A stretch of DNA of 38,491 nucleotides, taken from the NCBI GenBank assembly GCA_944388105.1, contig CALXHN010000015.1, forward strand, positions 1-38,491, written 5' to 3'. The notes under the pieces were generated by a model. That model did not search any database, was not told where the DNA came from, and saw only the letters and a program-made list of their open reading frames with translations. Position 1 is the first letter of the stretch. Each line of letters opens with the position of its first letter. The DNA comes from an uncultured Gemmiger sp. (lineage in GTDB: Bacteria; Bacillota; Clostridia; Oscillospirales; Ruminococcaceae). The position numbers and the translations under genes are program-made. Below are positions 15,199-23,156 of the stretch, piece by piece.

Positions 15199-15235
15199 AA
15201 TTTGGTGTTTTCCCCCGCAAATTTGTGTTTTCCCC
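15199..15235 (+). repeat. Tandem direct repeat upstream of the hydrogenase promoter
   Basis: AATTTGGTGTTTTCCCC (15199-15215) and AATTTGTGTTTTCCCC (15220-15235) are near-identical, 21 bp apart, or two helical turns. The second copy abuts the proposed -35. They could be activator half-sites or chance; no known binding protein is assigned. Confidence 0.6.
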
Positions 15236-15264
15236 TTGCCAAACGCGGCGGTTCTTGGTAATAT
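15236..15264 (+). promoter_or_regulatory. Promoter of the [FeFe] hydrogenase gene
   Basis: TTGCCA (15236-15241), a 17-bp spacer, then TAATAT (15259-15264). A TATAAA at 15286-15291 is an alternative -10 but lacks a well-spaced -35. About 85 bases of leader follow. Confidence 0.6.
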
Positions 15265-15272
15265 TTTAACAG
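15255..15272. promoter_or_regulatory. Rex operator
   Basis: TTGGTAA-TATT-TTAACAG matches the clostridial Rex consensus (TTGTTAA-N4-TTAACAA, from memory) at 12 of 14 fixed positions. It covers the proposed -10, so Rex bound at low NADH/NAD+ would block transcription. The rex gene itself is not in the window. Confidence 0.75.
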
Positions 15273-15355
15273 GAGCCACATGTTCTATAAAATTGCGGGA
15301 AAAGGCGTATTTTTCCGTGCGCTCCCAAAATGCGTATTAAGGAGAGTAAAGCGCA

Positions 15356-16879
15356 ATGAGAGGCATTTATACCCCTGTCACCGACATTCGGCGCAAAGTC
15401 TTTACCGAAGTTGCCCGGATGGCCTACGAAGTTACCGATAAGCAGGACATCGACTATCTGATGCGGGAACTTCCGTATGAGATCATCCCCGGCGAGGAAC
15501 GCTCGCTGCGCAGCAGCATCTTCCTGGAGAGAGCCATCGTGTCCGAACGTATCCGTCTGGCCATGGGTCTGTCCCTGCGTCCTCTGGATGAGAGTGTCTC
15601 GGCCAGCGAAGGTCTGGACAACATCATCACGGCGGACAAGTACTATGAACCGCCCCTGATCAACGTCATCAAGTACGCCTGCAACAAGTGCCCCGAAAAG
15701 CTCATCAAGGTCACGTCCCTGTGCCAGGGATGTCTGGCACATCCCTGCCAGGAAGTCTGCCCCAAGAAGGCCATCAGCTTCCGCAACGGCAAGAGCCACA
15801 TCGACCAGAGCCTGTGCGTCAAGTGCGGCCGCTGTGTGGCCACCTGCCCCTACAACGCCATCGTGCGTGTGGAGCGTCCCTGCGCCAAGGCCTGCGGCAT
15901 GGATGCCATTCACTCCGACGCTTACGGCCGTGCGGAGATTGATTACAACAAATGCGTGAGCTGCGGCATGTGCCTGGTGAACTGCCCCTTCGGCGCCATT
16001 GTGGACAAGGGCCAGATCTTCCAGCTGATCCAGTCCATCAAGCGCGGCGACCGTGTCATCGCCATCGTCGCCCCCGCTTTTGTCAACCAGTTCCCCGGCG
16101 TCACCCCTGCCAAGCTGCGGGAGGCCATGAAGCTGCTGGGCTTTGCCGGCATCTCCGAGGTTGCCATCGGCGCCGACCTGTGCACCATTGATGAGGCCAA
16201 GGACTTCATGGAAGAAGTTCCCGCCAAGCATCCCTTCATGGGCACCTCCTGCTGCCCCGCCTGGAGCGTGATGGCCAAGAAGCTCTTCCCCGAATATGCC
16301 GACTGCATCAGTATGACCATGACGCCCATGGTGCTGACCGCCCGCCTGATCAAGAAGGACGACAAGAACGCCCGCATCTGCTTCATCGGCCCCTGCGCCG
16401 CCAAGAAGCTGGAAGCCAGCCGCCGTTCCGTGCGCAGTGAAGTGGACTTCGTGCTGACCTTCGAGGAACTGATGGGCCTGTTTGAAGCCAAGGAGATTGA
16501 CTTCAGCTCCCTGCCCGACGATCCCACTGACAACTTCGACGAAGCCAGCGGCGACGGCCGTGGGTTCGCGGTTTCCGGCGGCGTGGCCCAGGCTGTGGTC
16601 AATGTCATCAAGAAGCTGGACCCCACCCGCGAAGTCAAGGTTGCTTCGGCCCAGGGTCTGGCGGATTGCCGCAAGATGATGATGATGGCCAAGGCCGGCA
16701 AGTACAACGGATACCTGCTGGAAGGCATGGGCTGCCCCGGCGGCTGCATTGCCGGCGCCGGCACCCTGGCCGACCCTGCCCGCAGCGCCGCCATGCTGGC
16801 CAAGTACAAGGCTCAGGCGCCCATGTCCAACCCGCTGGACACCCCGTACCGCGAGAATCTGGAAGCACTGAAGTACTGA
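15356..16879 (+). CDS. Monomeric [FeFe] hydrogenase (group B type)
   Basis: The 507-residue protein combines an N-terminal cysteine-rich segment (about 108-135), two ferredoxin-like [4Fe-4S] motifs (C-V-K-C-G-R-C-V-A-T-C-P and C-V-S-C-G-M-C-L-V-N-C-P), and the H-cluster domain. H-cluster motifs are T-S-C299-C300-P-A-W, G-P-C347-A-A-K-K and E-G-M-G-C460-P-G-G-C464, so all four ligand cysteines and the proton-relay cysteine are present. It should interconvert protons and H2 in the cytoplasm with ferredoxin as likely partner. Lack of a 2Fe-2S N-terminal domain and the motif wording suggest group B rather than group A. AAGGAGAG precedes ATG. It is monocistronic behind a Rex-site promoter; no maturase genes are nearby. 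Confidence 0.92.
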   Translation: MRGIYTPVTDIRRKVFTEVARMAYEVTDKQDIDYLMRELPYEIIPGEERSLRSSIFLERAIVSERIRLAMGLSLRPLDESVSASEGLDNIITADKYYEPPLINVIKYACNKCPEKLIKVTSLCQGCLAHPCQEVCPKKAISFRNGKSHIDQSLCVKCGRCVATCPYNAIVRVERPCAKACGMDAIHSDAYGRAEIDYNKCVSCGMCLVNCPFGAIVDKGQIFQLIQSIKRGDRVIAIVAPAFVNQFPGVTPAKLREAMKLLGFAGISEVAIGADLCTIDEAKDFMEEVPAKHPFMGTSCCPAWSVMAKKLFPEYADCISMTMTPMVLTARLIKKDDKNARICFIGPCAAKKLEASRRSVRSEVDFVLTFEELMGLFEAKEIDFSSLPDDPTDNFDEASGDGRGFAVSGGVAQAVVNVIKKLDPTREVKVASAQGLADCRKMMMMAKAGKYNGYLLEGMGCPGGCIAGAGTLADPARSAAMLAKYKAQAPMSNPLDTPYRENLEALKY

Positions 16880-16910
16880 TAGTTCGCCTTTACGGAACCT
16901 GACAGACAAG

Positions 16911-16946
16911 AAAGAGCCCCCGCACCGTTCGGTGCGGGGGCTCTTT
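16911..16946. terminator. Bidirectional terminator
   Basis: AAAGAGCCCCCGCACC (16911-16926) and GGTGCGGGGGCTCTTT (16931-16946) form a perfect 16-bp stem with a GTTC loop, between the convergent hydrogenase and rlmH genes. Confidence 0.95.
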
Positions 16947-16955
16947 GATTTATGT

Positions 16956-17441
16956 TTACTTGTGGTACTTCATACCGGCATTGATGGTACAGGCCCGGTA
17001 GAGCTGTTCGGTCAGCACCAGACGGGCCAGCTGATGGGGCAAGGTGATGCGTCCCAGAGAGATCCGCGCCTGGGCCGCCGCCTTGACCTGGGGAGAGAGA
17101 CCATGGGAGGAGCCGATAAGGAACGCCATGTCCCCCGCTCCGCTGTTGGCACGGTCCGCAATCATGGCGGCCAGGTCCTCGCTGGAAATCTGACGGCCCT
17201 CCACGCACAAAGCCACTACATAGGCCCCTTTGCGCACCGCCGCCAGCATGGCTTTGCCTTCCTTGTCCAGCGCCTTTTCAATCAGGGCCGGACTGGGATT
17301 ACGGTCGGACACCGGTGCTTCCGGCAGTTCGACAATGCGGAAATGACAGAATCCGCCCAGCCGTTTCTGGTACTCGGCCACACCCGCCGCAAAATACGCG
17401 GCATTGAGCTTTCCGACGCAGATCAGATCGATGTTTTGCAT
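16956..17441 (-). CDS. rlmH: 23S rRNA (pseudouridine(1915)-N3)-methyltransferase RlmH
   Basis: RlmH is a SPOUT-class enzyme that methylates N3 of pseudouridine 1915 in helix 69 of 23S rRNA. The 161-residue protein shows the SAM-binding knot: L-C-V-E-G-R near residue 73, F-L-I-G-S-S-H-G-L-S (usually F-x-I-G-G-x-x-G, here with G-S), and the C-terminal L-P-H-Q-L-A-R-L-V-L-T-E-Q-L-Y-R-A with final Y-H-K. Length is normal. It is the last gene of the murA-walJ-rlmH series, 10 bp after walJ, with a TGAGGTC ribosome site inside that gene's end. Confidence 0.97.
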   Translation of the reverse strand: MQNIDLICVGKLNAAYFAAGVAEYQKRLGGFCHFRIVELPEAPVSDRNPSPALIEKALDKEGKAMLAAVRKGAYVVALCVEGRQISSEDLAAMIADRANSGAGDMAFLIGSSHGLSPQVKAAAQARISLGRITLPHQLARLVLTEQLYRACTINAGMKYHK

Positions 17442-17451
17442 GGGACAGACC

Positions 17452-18240
17452 TCAGAATTCTATGTAGGTAGAAACTTCATTGCGGCTCTGGGCCTGGATC
17501 AGCACATCCCGTCCGGGCTGGATGCCTGCACTGAGCAGCACATTGTAGACGGTGGTCAGCGCCAGTTCCGGTGTATTGTTGGTCTGGCTCAGATGGCACA
17601 GCGCGAACTTTTTGCAGCCATCCTGGATCAGATCCAGCACCGCAGCGGCACAGGCACGGTTGTCCAGATGTCCCCGGTCACTGGCAATGCGGACCTTGAG
17701 ATAATACGGATACGGCCCGCCATGGAGGCTGAAGGCATCATAGTTGGCTTCCAGCGCCACCAGGCTGCACCCGGCCAGGTTTTCGGCCACCACCGGGGTC
17801 AGTTCACCCAGGTCAGTGGCCAGGGCCATGGTATGGCCGTCCGGCGTACGGATGCGGTAACCGCAGCAGGGCACGTCATGGCTGGTGGGAAAAGACTTTA
17901 CGGTGAAACCGCCGATCTCTTCCGTCCGCCCGTCCATGGCCACCGCGTCGATGGCCGGCGGCAAAGTGCCCCGGGATTCCAGCATGTCCAGCGTGGCCGC
18001 GCTGGAAAAGACCGGCACATTGTAATGCTTGAGGAAGGTTTCCAGGCCGGCCACATGGTCGGCGTGTTCATGGGTGATGAGGATGCCTTCGCAGTCCGAG
18101 ACGGCCAGCCCCAGGCTGGACAGCGCCTTCAGGGTGGTGCGGCAGCTCTTGCCCATGTCAATAAGAAGGTAACGGCCCTGGTGGACCACCAGGGCGCAGT
18201 TACCGGAAGAACCGGAATATAGAGTTGTGAACAAAGCCAT
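17452..18240 (-). CDS. walJ: MBL-fold metallohydrolase, WalJ/YycJ type
   Basis: This 262-residue protein is a metallo-beta-lactamase-fold hydrolase. It begins with F-T-T-L-Y-S-G-S-S-G-N-C, a start typical of WalJ/YycJ, and has the zinc-binding H-E-H-A-D-H motif (residues about 57-62), a second histidine in F-P-T-S-H-D and D-L-G downstream. In Bacillus, WalJ lies in the WalKR cell-wall regulation operon; here no walKR is present, and it lies between murA and rlmH. The role may be in DNA or cell-wall maintenance, but the substrate is unknown. ATG at 18240 is 13 bp after murA and has a GAGGTT ribosome site. Confidence 0.9.
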   Translation of the reverse strand: MALFTTLYSGSSGNCALVVHQGRYLLIDMGKSCRTTLKALSSLGLAVSDCEGILITHEHADHVAGLETFLKHYNVPVFSSAATLDMLESRGTLPPAIDAVAMDGRTEEIGGFTVKSFPTSHDVPCCGYRIRTPDGHTMALATDLGELTPVVAENLAGCSLVALEANYDAFSLHGGPYPYYLKVRIASDRGHLDNRACAAAVLDLIQDGCKKFALCHLSQTNNTPELALTTVYNVLLSAGIQPGRDVLIQAQSRNEVSTYIEF

Positions 18241-18253
18241 GGACGCAACCTCG

Positions 18254-19537
18254 TCACATGGCGCGGGTGACAGTATTCACCGGCGTTTCCACACGGCGGA
18301 TATCTGCCCCCAAAGCCTGCAGTTTTTCCACGATATTTTCGTATCCCCGTTCAATATGGGCGGTTTCATCGATCTCGCTCACGCCGTCGGCAGCCAGAGC
18401 GGCCATCACCATGGCAGCGCCGGCACGCAGGTCCAGCGCCCGCAAAGGAGCCGGACTCAGTTTCTTGACGCCCTCGATCACCGCCACCTGACCATCCACC
18501 TGAATGTTGGCACCCATCCGGATAAGCTCGTCCACATAACGGAAACGGTTTTCCCAGATGCCTTCGGTGACGATGGAAGTTCCCTCTGCCAGGGTCAGCA
18601 GCACGGTCATCAGCGGCTGCATATCCGTGGGGAAGCCGGGATGGGGCATGGTCTTGATTTTCAGGGGCTTCAGGGGGCCGGTGCGGCGGACGCGCATGGA
18701 GTCATCATACTCGGCCACTTCACAGCCGGCAGCCCGCAGCTTGGCGGTGATGGGTTCCATATGCTTGGGGATCACATTGTGCAGCAGCACGTCACCCTTG
18801 GTGATGGCGGCAGCCACCATGTAGCTGCCGGCTTCGATCTGGTCGGGAATGATGGAGTAATTGCATCCGTGCAGCTTTTTCACGCCGCGGATCTTGATCA
18901 CATCCGTACCGGCACCGTGGATGTCGGCCCCCATCATGTTCAGGCAGTTGGCCAGGTCCACAATGTGGGGTTCACGGGCCACATTTTCCAGCACCGTCTG
19001 GCCGTCGGCCATGGCAGCCGCCAGCATGGCGTTCATGGTGGCCCCCACCGAGACGGTATCAAAGAAGATATGCGCCCCGGTCAGGTGTTCCGACCGCACC
19101 CGGATCTGGCCGTATTCCACCGAGTCCTCCGCCCCCAGGGCAGTGAACGCCTTGAGGTGCTGATCAATGGGGCGGGGCCCCAGGTTGCACCCGCCGGGCA
19201 TGGCTACCTGGCCGGCACCGAACCGTCCCAGCAGGGCGCCCAGGAAATAATAGCTGGCCCGCATCTGCCGCGACAGCTCGTTGGAGACTTCGGTGCAGTT
19301 GATATGGGTGGTATCGATCTCGTAGGTATTTTTGCTGATCATACGGATGCCGGCGCCCAGCTCGCTCAAAATCTGCAGGGAAGCCATGACATCACTGATG
19401 CAGGGAAGATTTTCAATCAGGCATTTGTCCGCCGCCAGAATGGTGGCGGGCAGAATGGCAACGGCTGCGTTTTTGGCGCCGCCGATGACCACATCACCCG
19501 AAAGGGCGTTGCCCCCGCGAATCACAAACTTTTCCAA
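18254..19537 (-). CDS. murA: UDP-N-acetylglucosamine 1-carboxyvinyltransferase
   Basis: MurA transfers enolpyruvate from PEP to UDP-GlcNAc, the first committed step of peptidoglycan synthesis in the cytoplasm. The 427-residue protein has the G-G-A-K-N-A substrate motif (K22/N23 region) and the active-site cysteine C117 in P-G-G-C-N-L-G-P-R-P, equivalent to E. coli C115, so fosfomycin sensitivity is expected. The start is TTG at 19537, with AAAGGAGAG seven bases upstream; no in-frame ATG precedes it nearby. It heads the murA-walJ-rlmH operon and has its own promoter. Clostridia often carry two murA paralogues; only one is in this window. Confidence 0.97.
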   Translation of the reverse strand: MEKFVIRGGNALSGDVVIGGAKNAAVAILPATILAADKCLIENLPCISDVMASLQILSELGAGIRMISKNTYEIDTTHINCTEVSNELSRQMRASYYFLGALLGRFGAGQVAMPGGCNLGPRPIDQHLKAFTALGAEDSVEYGQIRVRSEHLTGAHIFFDTVSVGATMNAMLAAAMADGQTVLENVAREPHIVDLANCLNMMGADIHGAGTDVIKIRGVKKLHGCNYSIIPDQIEAGSYMVAAAITKGDVLLHNVIPKHMEPITAKLRAAGCEVAEYDDSMRVRRTGPLKPLKIKTMPHPGFPTDMQPLMTVLLTLAEGTSIVTEGIWENRFRYVDELIRMGANIQVDGQVAVIEGVKKLSPAPLRALDLRAGAAMVMAALAADGVSEIDETAHIERGYENIVEKLQALGADIRRVETPVNTVTRAM

Positions 19538-19626
19538 GTGGTTACTCTCCTTTGAGTTTCCGCCTGCGGTCTGCGGCGCACAGGTATCGCACCCGCGCCC
19601 AATGACAGGACCGCATTGTTATTTTT

Positions 19627-19655
19627 ATTATACACCTTGCCGCACTGTTTGAAAA
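19627..19655 (-). promoter_or_regulatory. Promoter of murA-walJ-rlmH
   Basis: Minus-strand TTTTCA (19650-19655), a 17-bp spacer, and a perfect TATAAT (19627-19632). Confidence 0.7.
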
Positions 19656-19731
19656 GTGTCGGCCTTATTATTTGCAGGGATTTGGTAAAAACACAGGGCC
19701 TGGCAAATTTTCTTTAGGCAGGGTGACGGCG

Positions 19732-21609
19732 TTACATATTACCAAAGAAGTTTCTTGCGCTGACCAATGTGCCGTTCTGGTACATTTCAAAATGGCAGTG
19801 GTTGCCGGTAGAGTTGCCGGTGGAGCCCACATAGCCGATCACCTGTCCGCGCTGTACCGCCTGTCCGACGGAGCAGCCCAGGGCCGACATGTGACCATAC
19901 AGGGTCCGCCAGCCGTTGCCATGGTCGATGATGACATAGTTGCCGTAGCTGTAATGATACCCGGCCGTGACGACCACACCGGAATCGGCGGCATAGATGG
20001 GCGTTCCGTAGGGGGCGCAGATATCGGCGCCCTTGTGGTAGGAGCTCATCCAGCGGCTGACGTAGGTGTAACCGGGCACCGGCCACATCCATTCGCCCGA
20101 ACCGTATGCGGCGGTCATGCCGCTCTTCAAACGGGTTCCCTTGACCACATACTCGGTCACAGGTTCTTTCAGGGTCTCCACCTTGACGATGTTGGTGGCG
20201 GTGACGGCACCATCCACATACACCACATCCTGGGTCAGTTCCTGGATGCCGTTTTCACCGGGGCTGGTGACCACCGTTTCGCCGAAGTCGTATTCGTCGC
20301 TTTCACTGGTGGAAGTCTCATAAGGCACATCCACGGTGTAGGTCTGCCGTTCAATGACTTCCACTTTCAGCAGTTCGGGAGAGGACACACCGGTGATCAG
20401 CTGCTGCCCCTCCTGCAAGGTCTCGTCCAGACCGGTGAGGTCCGGGTTGAGGGCTGCCAGAGAATCCCAGGAGACGCCGGTGGCGTCCACCACATTCTGC
20501 ACCGTTTCATCGGCCGCGGCGGTGTAGGTCACGGGACCGCCGCCCTCATTCATGGCAGAGATCACATCTCTGTAGGACATGACGGAATCCAGCAGATAGA
20601 TGCCGTCCACCAGGGTGATGTCATGTACAAAGCTGACCCGGCGATTGGGGTCAGAGGTATCTTCATAGGGCTGCTTCACACTTTCCAGGTATGCCCGCAG
20701 GTGGTCGCCTTCATTGATGACGAATCTCAGCTTCCCATCCACATAGACGGCGGTTCCCTCCCCGATCTCATCGCTGGAGGCTCCCAGAATGGCGTTGGCC
20801 ACTTCACTTTCGGTCATGGTCTCACCGTTGATGGCCAGAGTGTAGGTCGGGGAAATGTTCCACTGGCTGTCAGACCCTGTGTCCCCGGCGGTCTGCATCA
20901 TGCTCTTGGCGGTATCGATACGGCCCTGCACATCATCACGGGCGTTCTCGAATACCTGTTCATTGGCCACATAGCCCACCGACTCCCCGTCCACAATGAC
21001 GTTGAGCACATAGTCATACCCAAGGCCGGTCTTGACCACATAGAAAAGCCCCACAGCCGCCGCCACCGGCAGCAGATAGGACAAGGCATTCAGTACGACC
21101 GGGAAATACCGCCGTGCACCGCGCCGGAAATATTTCATCTTCTCCTTGCGGATCTGACGGGCGCTTTCATCGGGCAGGGCTTCTTCCAGTTCACCGATGT
21201 GTTTCAGGCCGGAGTGCATCCGCCGGAAGGGTTCGGTGAGGTCTTCCAGCAGGGTGATGAACCCCAGCAGGAACGGGCGTGCAATGGTCAGGATCAGCTG
21301 GCCGGCATGCAAGGCCACCACGCGGACGGTTTTTTCCACGCCGCGAACGGCGCAGATCATGGCATATTCCACCCAGAAACCGATGAGGTACAGCGCATTG
21401 CCGATGATGGTGGCATGGGGCAGGCGCCGCAGCATACCGGCCATGCGGGCACGGCGGGCTTTCTTTTTGGTGGTGCGGTGCCAGGACCGGACCGTCAGCC
21501 GGCAGCGAAGGTTATCCAGCCAGAGGGCCAGTTTACCGGGGCCGCGCCGCTTTTTGCGGCGGCCGGATTGCTGGCTCCCGGGTTTTTCGTCAAGTTGCGA
21601 AGGCTTCAA
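19732..21609 (-). CDS. M23 metallopeptidase with G5 and LysM-like domains
   Basis: The 625-residue membrane-anchored protein starts with a basic N-terminus and hydrophobic segments (about 60-110), and then has a membrane helix near 170-195 (V-L-N-A-L-S-Y-L-L-P-V-A). Outside the cell follow a long linker, a LysM-like motif (about 410-455), a G5 domain (about 460-530) and a C-terminal M23 peptidase domain. The zinc motifs H-K-G-A-D and H-C-H-F-E are intact, so it likely cuts peptidoglycan peptide cross-links. The start is TTG at 21609, with AAAGGAG seven bases upstream; the longer frame to 21657 also begins at a TTG, but without a ribosome site. It lies 58 bp after the rluA-like gene. The role may be cell separation, remodelling or sporulation. 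Confidence 0.88.
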   Translation of the reverse strand: MKPSQLDEKPGSQQSGRRKKRRGPGKLALWLDNLRCRLTVRSWHRTTKKKARRARMAGMLRRLPHATIIGNALYLIGFWVEYAMICAVRGVEKTVRVVALHAGQLILTIARPFLLGFITLLEDLTEPFRRMHSGLKHIGELEEALPDESARQIRKEKMKYFRRGARRYFPVVLNALSYLLPVAAAVGLFYVVKTGLGYDYVLNVIVDGESVGYVANEQVFENARDDVQGRIDTAKSMMQTAGDTGSDSQWNISPTYTLAINGETMTESEVANAILGASSDEIGEGTAVYVDGKLRFVINEGDHLRAYLESVKQPYEDTSDPNRRVSFVHDITLVDGIYLLDSVMSYRDVISAMNEGGGPVTYTAAADETVQNVVDATGVSWDSLAALNPDLTGLDETLQEGQQLITGVSSPELLKVEVIERQTYTVDVPYETSTSESDEYDFGETVVTSPGENGIQELTQDVVYVDGAVTATNIVKVETLKEPVTEYVVKGTRLKSGMTAAYGSGEWMWPVPGYTYVSRWMSSYHKGADICAPYGTPIYAADSGVVVTAGYHYSYGNYVIIDHGNGWRTLYGHMSALGCSVGQAVQRGQVIGYVGSTGNSTGNHCHFEMYQNGTLVSARNFFGNM

Positions 21610-21667
21610 AACAGAACTCCTTTCCGCGCCGGGAAGCGCGTACACAGGGAAATGCAAATGGTAATGG

Positions 21668-22612
21668 TCAGGCTTCCCCCGCTCCGGGATCGGTCAGCGG
21701 AAGAGCCCGCAGGGTCTCCTGCAGTGCCTCCCCGCAGGGAAGGCCGCAGGTGCGGCAGGCCACCGTAAAATCTGTCGGGGGCAGACTTTCAAACCGGTGG
21801 GGCGTGCCGAAGGGCGGTTCGGCAAAGGCCAGCACAGCGCAGTGCAGGGCATGGCGGTGCAGCAGAGTCTCTGCACCGCCGTACAGGGAATCCCCCGCCA
21901 GCGGGTGGCCGATATACGCCATATGCACCCGGATCTGATGGGTGCGTCCGGTGCGGGGCAGACAGGCCACCAGACTGTGGCCGCCCCCTGCTGCCAGCAC
22001 CAGATAATCGGTGCGGCTGGGCTTGCCGTCGGCGCGCACGCACCGCCCGATGATGGAATCACCCCGCCGGCCCAGAGGCGCATCAATGCTGCCGGGGCCG
22101 GGAGGAAGTTCCCCCTGGACCAGGGCCAGATAGCATTTGCGGGCGGAATCCGCCAGCCCCGGTGCCGCATAGGCATTCTGTGCCAGCAGCATCAGACCGC
22201 TGGTATTTTTGTCCAGCCGGTTGGTGGGCCGGAACACCCCCGTGCGGCCGCTGCGCTGCAGATGATACAGCCAGCCGTTTGCCAGTGTACCATCCGTATG
22301 GTTCAGGGTCGGGTGCACGGCCAGACCGGCGGGCTTGTCCACCACGGCGGCAAAATCACTTTCGTATACCAGGGTAAAGGGAACCGGCTGCGGCGTGACC
22401 GAAGTAGACGGCTCCGGCGGCAGGTCAAACCGGATGGTCTGGCCCGCATGCACGGGCTGGTCGGTATGCAGCGGCGCGTCGTCGGCAAAAAAGCCGCGGC
22501 CCTGGTGCTTGACCGCCTTGATGCAGGAGGCACTGACGCCCGCCTGACGCAAAAATACGCCCAGACGCCGGCCTTCCGCCTGCGGCGGCACCACAAACAC
22601 CAATGACTGCAA
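21668..22612 (-). CDS. RluA-family pseudouridine synthase
   Basis: This protein of about 314 residues isomerises uridine to pseudouridine in rRNA or tRNA. It shows the RluA signatures: an N-terminal S4-like part (L-G-V-F-L-R-Q-A-G-V-S), the catalytic-aspartate motif N-R-L-D-K-N-T-S-G-L-M, and C-terminal G-R-T-H-Q-I-R-V-H-M-A and H-P-L-A-G-D-S-L-Y-G. RluD versus RluB-type target cannot be told. I favour TTG at 22612: AAGGGGG lies 11 bases before it, and the peptide then starts like family members. An ATG at 22636 is the alternative, but it would lie only about nine bases from the predicted transcription start and has no ribosome site. It is divergent from rnpB. Confidence 0.9.
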   Translation of the reverse strand: MQSLVFVVPPQAEGRRLGVFLRQAGVSASCIKAVKHQGRGFFADDAPLHTDQPVHAGQTIRFDLPPEPSTSVTPQPVPFTLVYESDFAAVVDKPAGLAVHPTLNHTDGTLANGWLYHLQRSGRTGVFRPTNRLDKNTSGLMLLAQNAYAAPGLADSARKCYLALVQGELPPGPGSIDAPLGRRGDSIIGRCVRADGKPSRTDYLVLAAGGGHSLVACLPRTGRTHQIRVHMAYIGHPLAGDSLYGGAETLLHRHALHCAVLAFAEPPFGTPHRFESLPPTDFTVACRTCGLPCGEALQETLRALPLTDPGAGEA

Positions 22613-22651
22613 GACGCAGACTGCCCCCTTCCCCATACTTATACGGTTGCC

Positions 22652-22680
22652 ATTATAGCATAAAGCGACGTCTGTTGCAA
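22652..22680 (-). promoter_or_regulatory. Promoter of the rluA-like gene
   Basis: Minus-strand TTGCAA (22675-22680), a 17-bp spacer, and a perfect TATAAT (22652-22657). It stands back to back with the rnpB promoter, five bases between the -35 hexamers. Confidence 0.7.
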
Positions 22681-22685
22681 ACCGC

Positions 22686-22714
22686 TTGCCAAAATTTCAG
22701 CGATGTGGTATATT
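22686..22714 (+). promoter_or_regulatory. Promoter of rnpB
   Basis: TTGCCA (22686-22691), a 17-bp spacer, and TATATT (22709-22714) place transcription start at about 22721, where the P1 helix begins. Confidence 0.75.
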
Positions 22715-22720
22715 TTAACT

Positions 22721-23099
22721 CAACGAGTGGAACATACGACGGCGGGGCGGCGTTGGCGACAGCGACCGTCCTGAGGAAAGTCCGGGCTTCTCAGAGGCAT
22801 GACAACTGCTAACGGCAGCCGGGGGTGACCCCAGGGAAAGTGCAACAGAAATAGACCGCCGCCTTTTGGGCGGTAAGGATGGAAAGGCGAGGTAAGAGCT
22901 CACCAGCGCACTGGCGACTTTGCGGCTATGTAAACCCTGTCAGAAGCAACATCCGTATGGGACATATGTGGAAGCCTCGCACGTCCCGGAGATGGCATGA
23001 CGCCTGCGACCACGTGCCACAGGCGCGGAGCCTTGCGGTGACGCAAGGTCAAGATAGATCGTCGTTTGATACAGAACCCGGCTTACGGTCCAGTCGTTG
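22721..23099 (+). ncRNA. rnpB: RNase P RNA (bacterial class A)
   Basis: This catalytic RNA of about 379 nt trims the 5' leader from tRNA precursors. Conserved cores are visible: GAGGAAAGTCCGGGC near 22773, ACAGAAATAGACCGCC near 22846, AGGTAAGAGCTCACCAG near 22890, and GATAGATCG with TACAGAACCCGGCTTACGG near 23054-23088. CAACGAGTGGA (22721-22731) pairs with TCCAGTCGTTG (23089-23099) with one mismatch, forming helix P1 and setting both ends. The conserved stems indicate the ancestral class A shape rather than the Bacillus class B shape. It has its own promoter and terminator. Confidence 0.96.
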
Positions 23100-23100
23100 C

Positions 23101-23148
23101 AAAAACCGCGCCCGCCAGGAAGGGAGACCTTCCGGCGGGCGCGGTTTT
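23101..23148. terminator. Bidirectional terminator after rnpB and bofA
   Basis: AAAACCGCGCCCGCC (23102-23116) pairs with GGCGGGCGCGGTTTT (23134-23148), and the loop holds GGAAGG/CCTTCC as a further stem. T-runs exist on both strands. Confidence 0.9.
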
Positions 23149-23156
23149 CATTTGAT

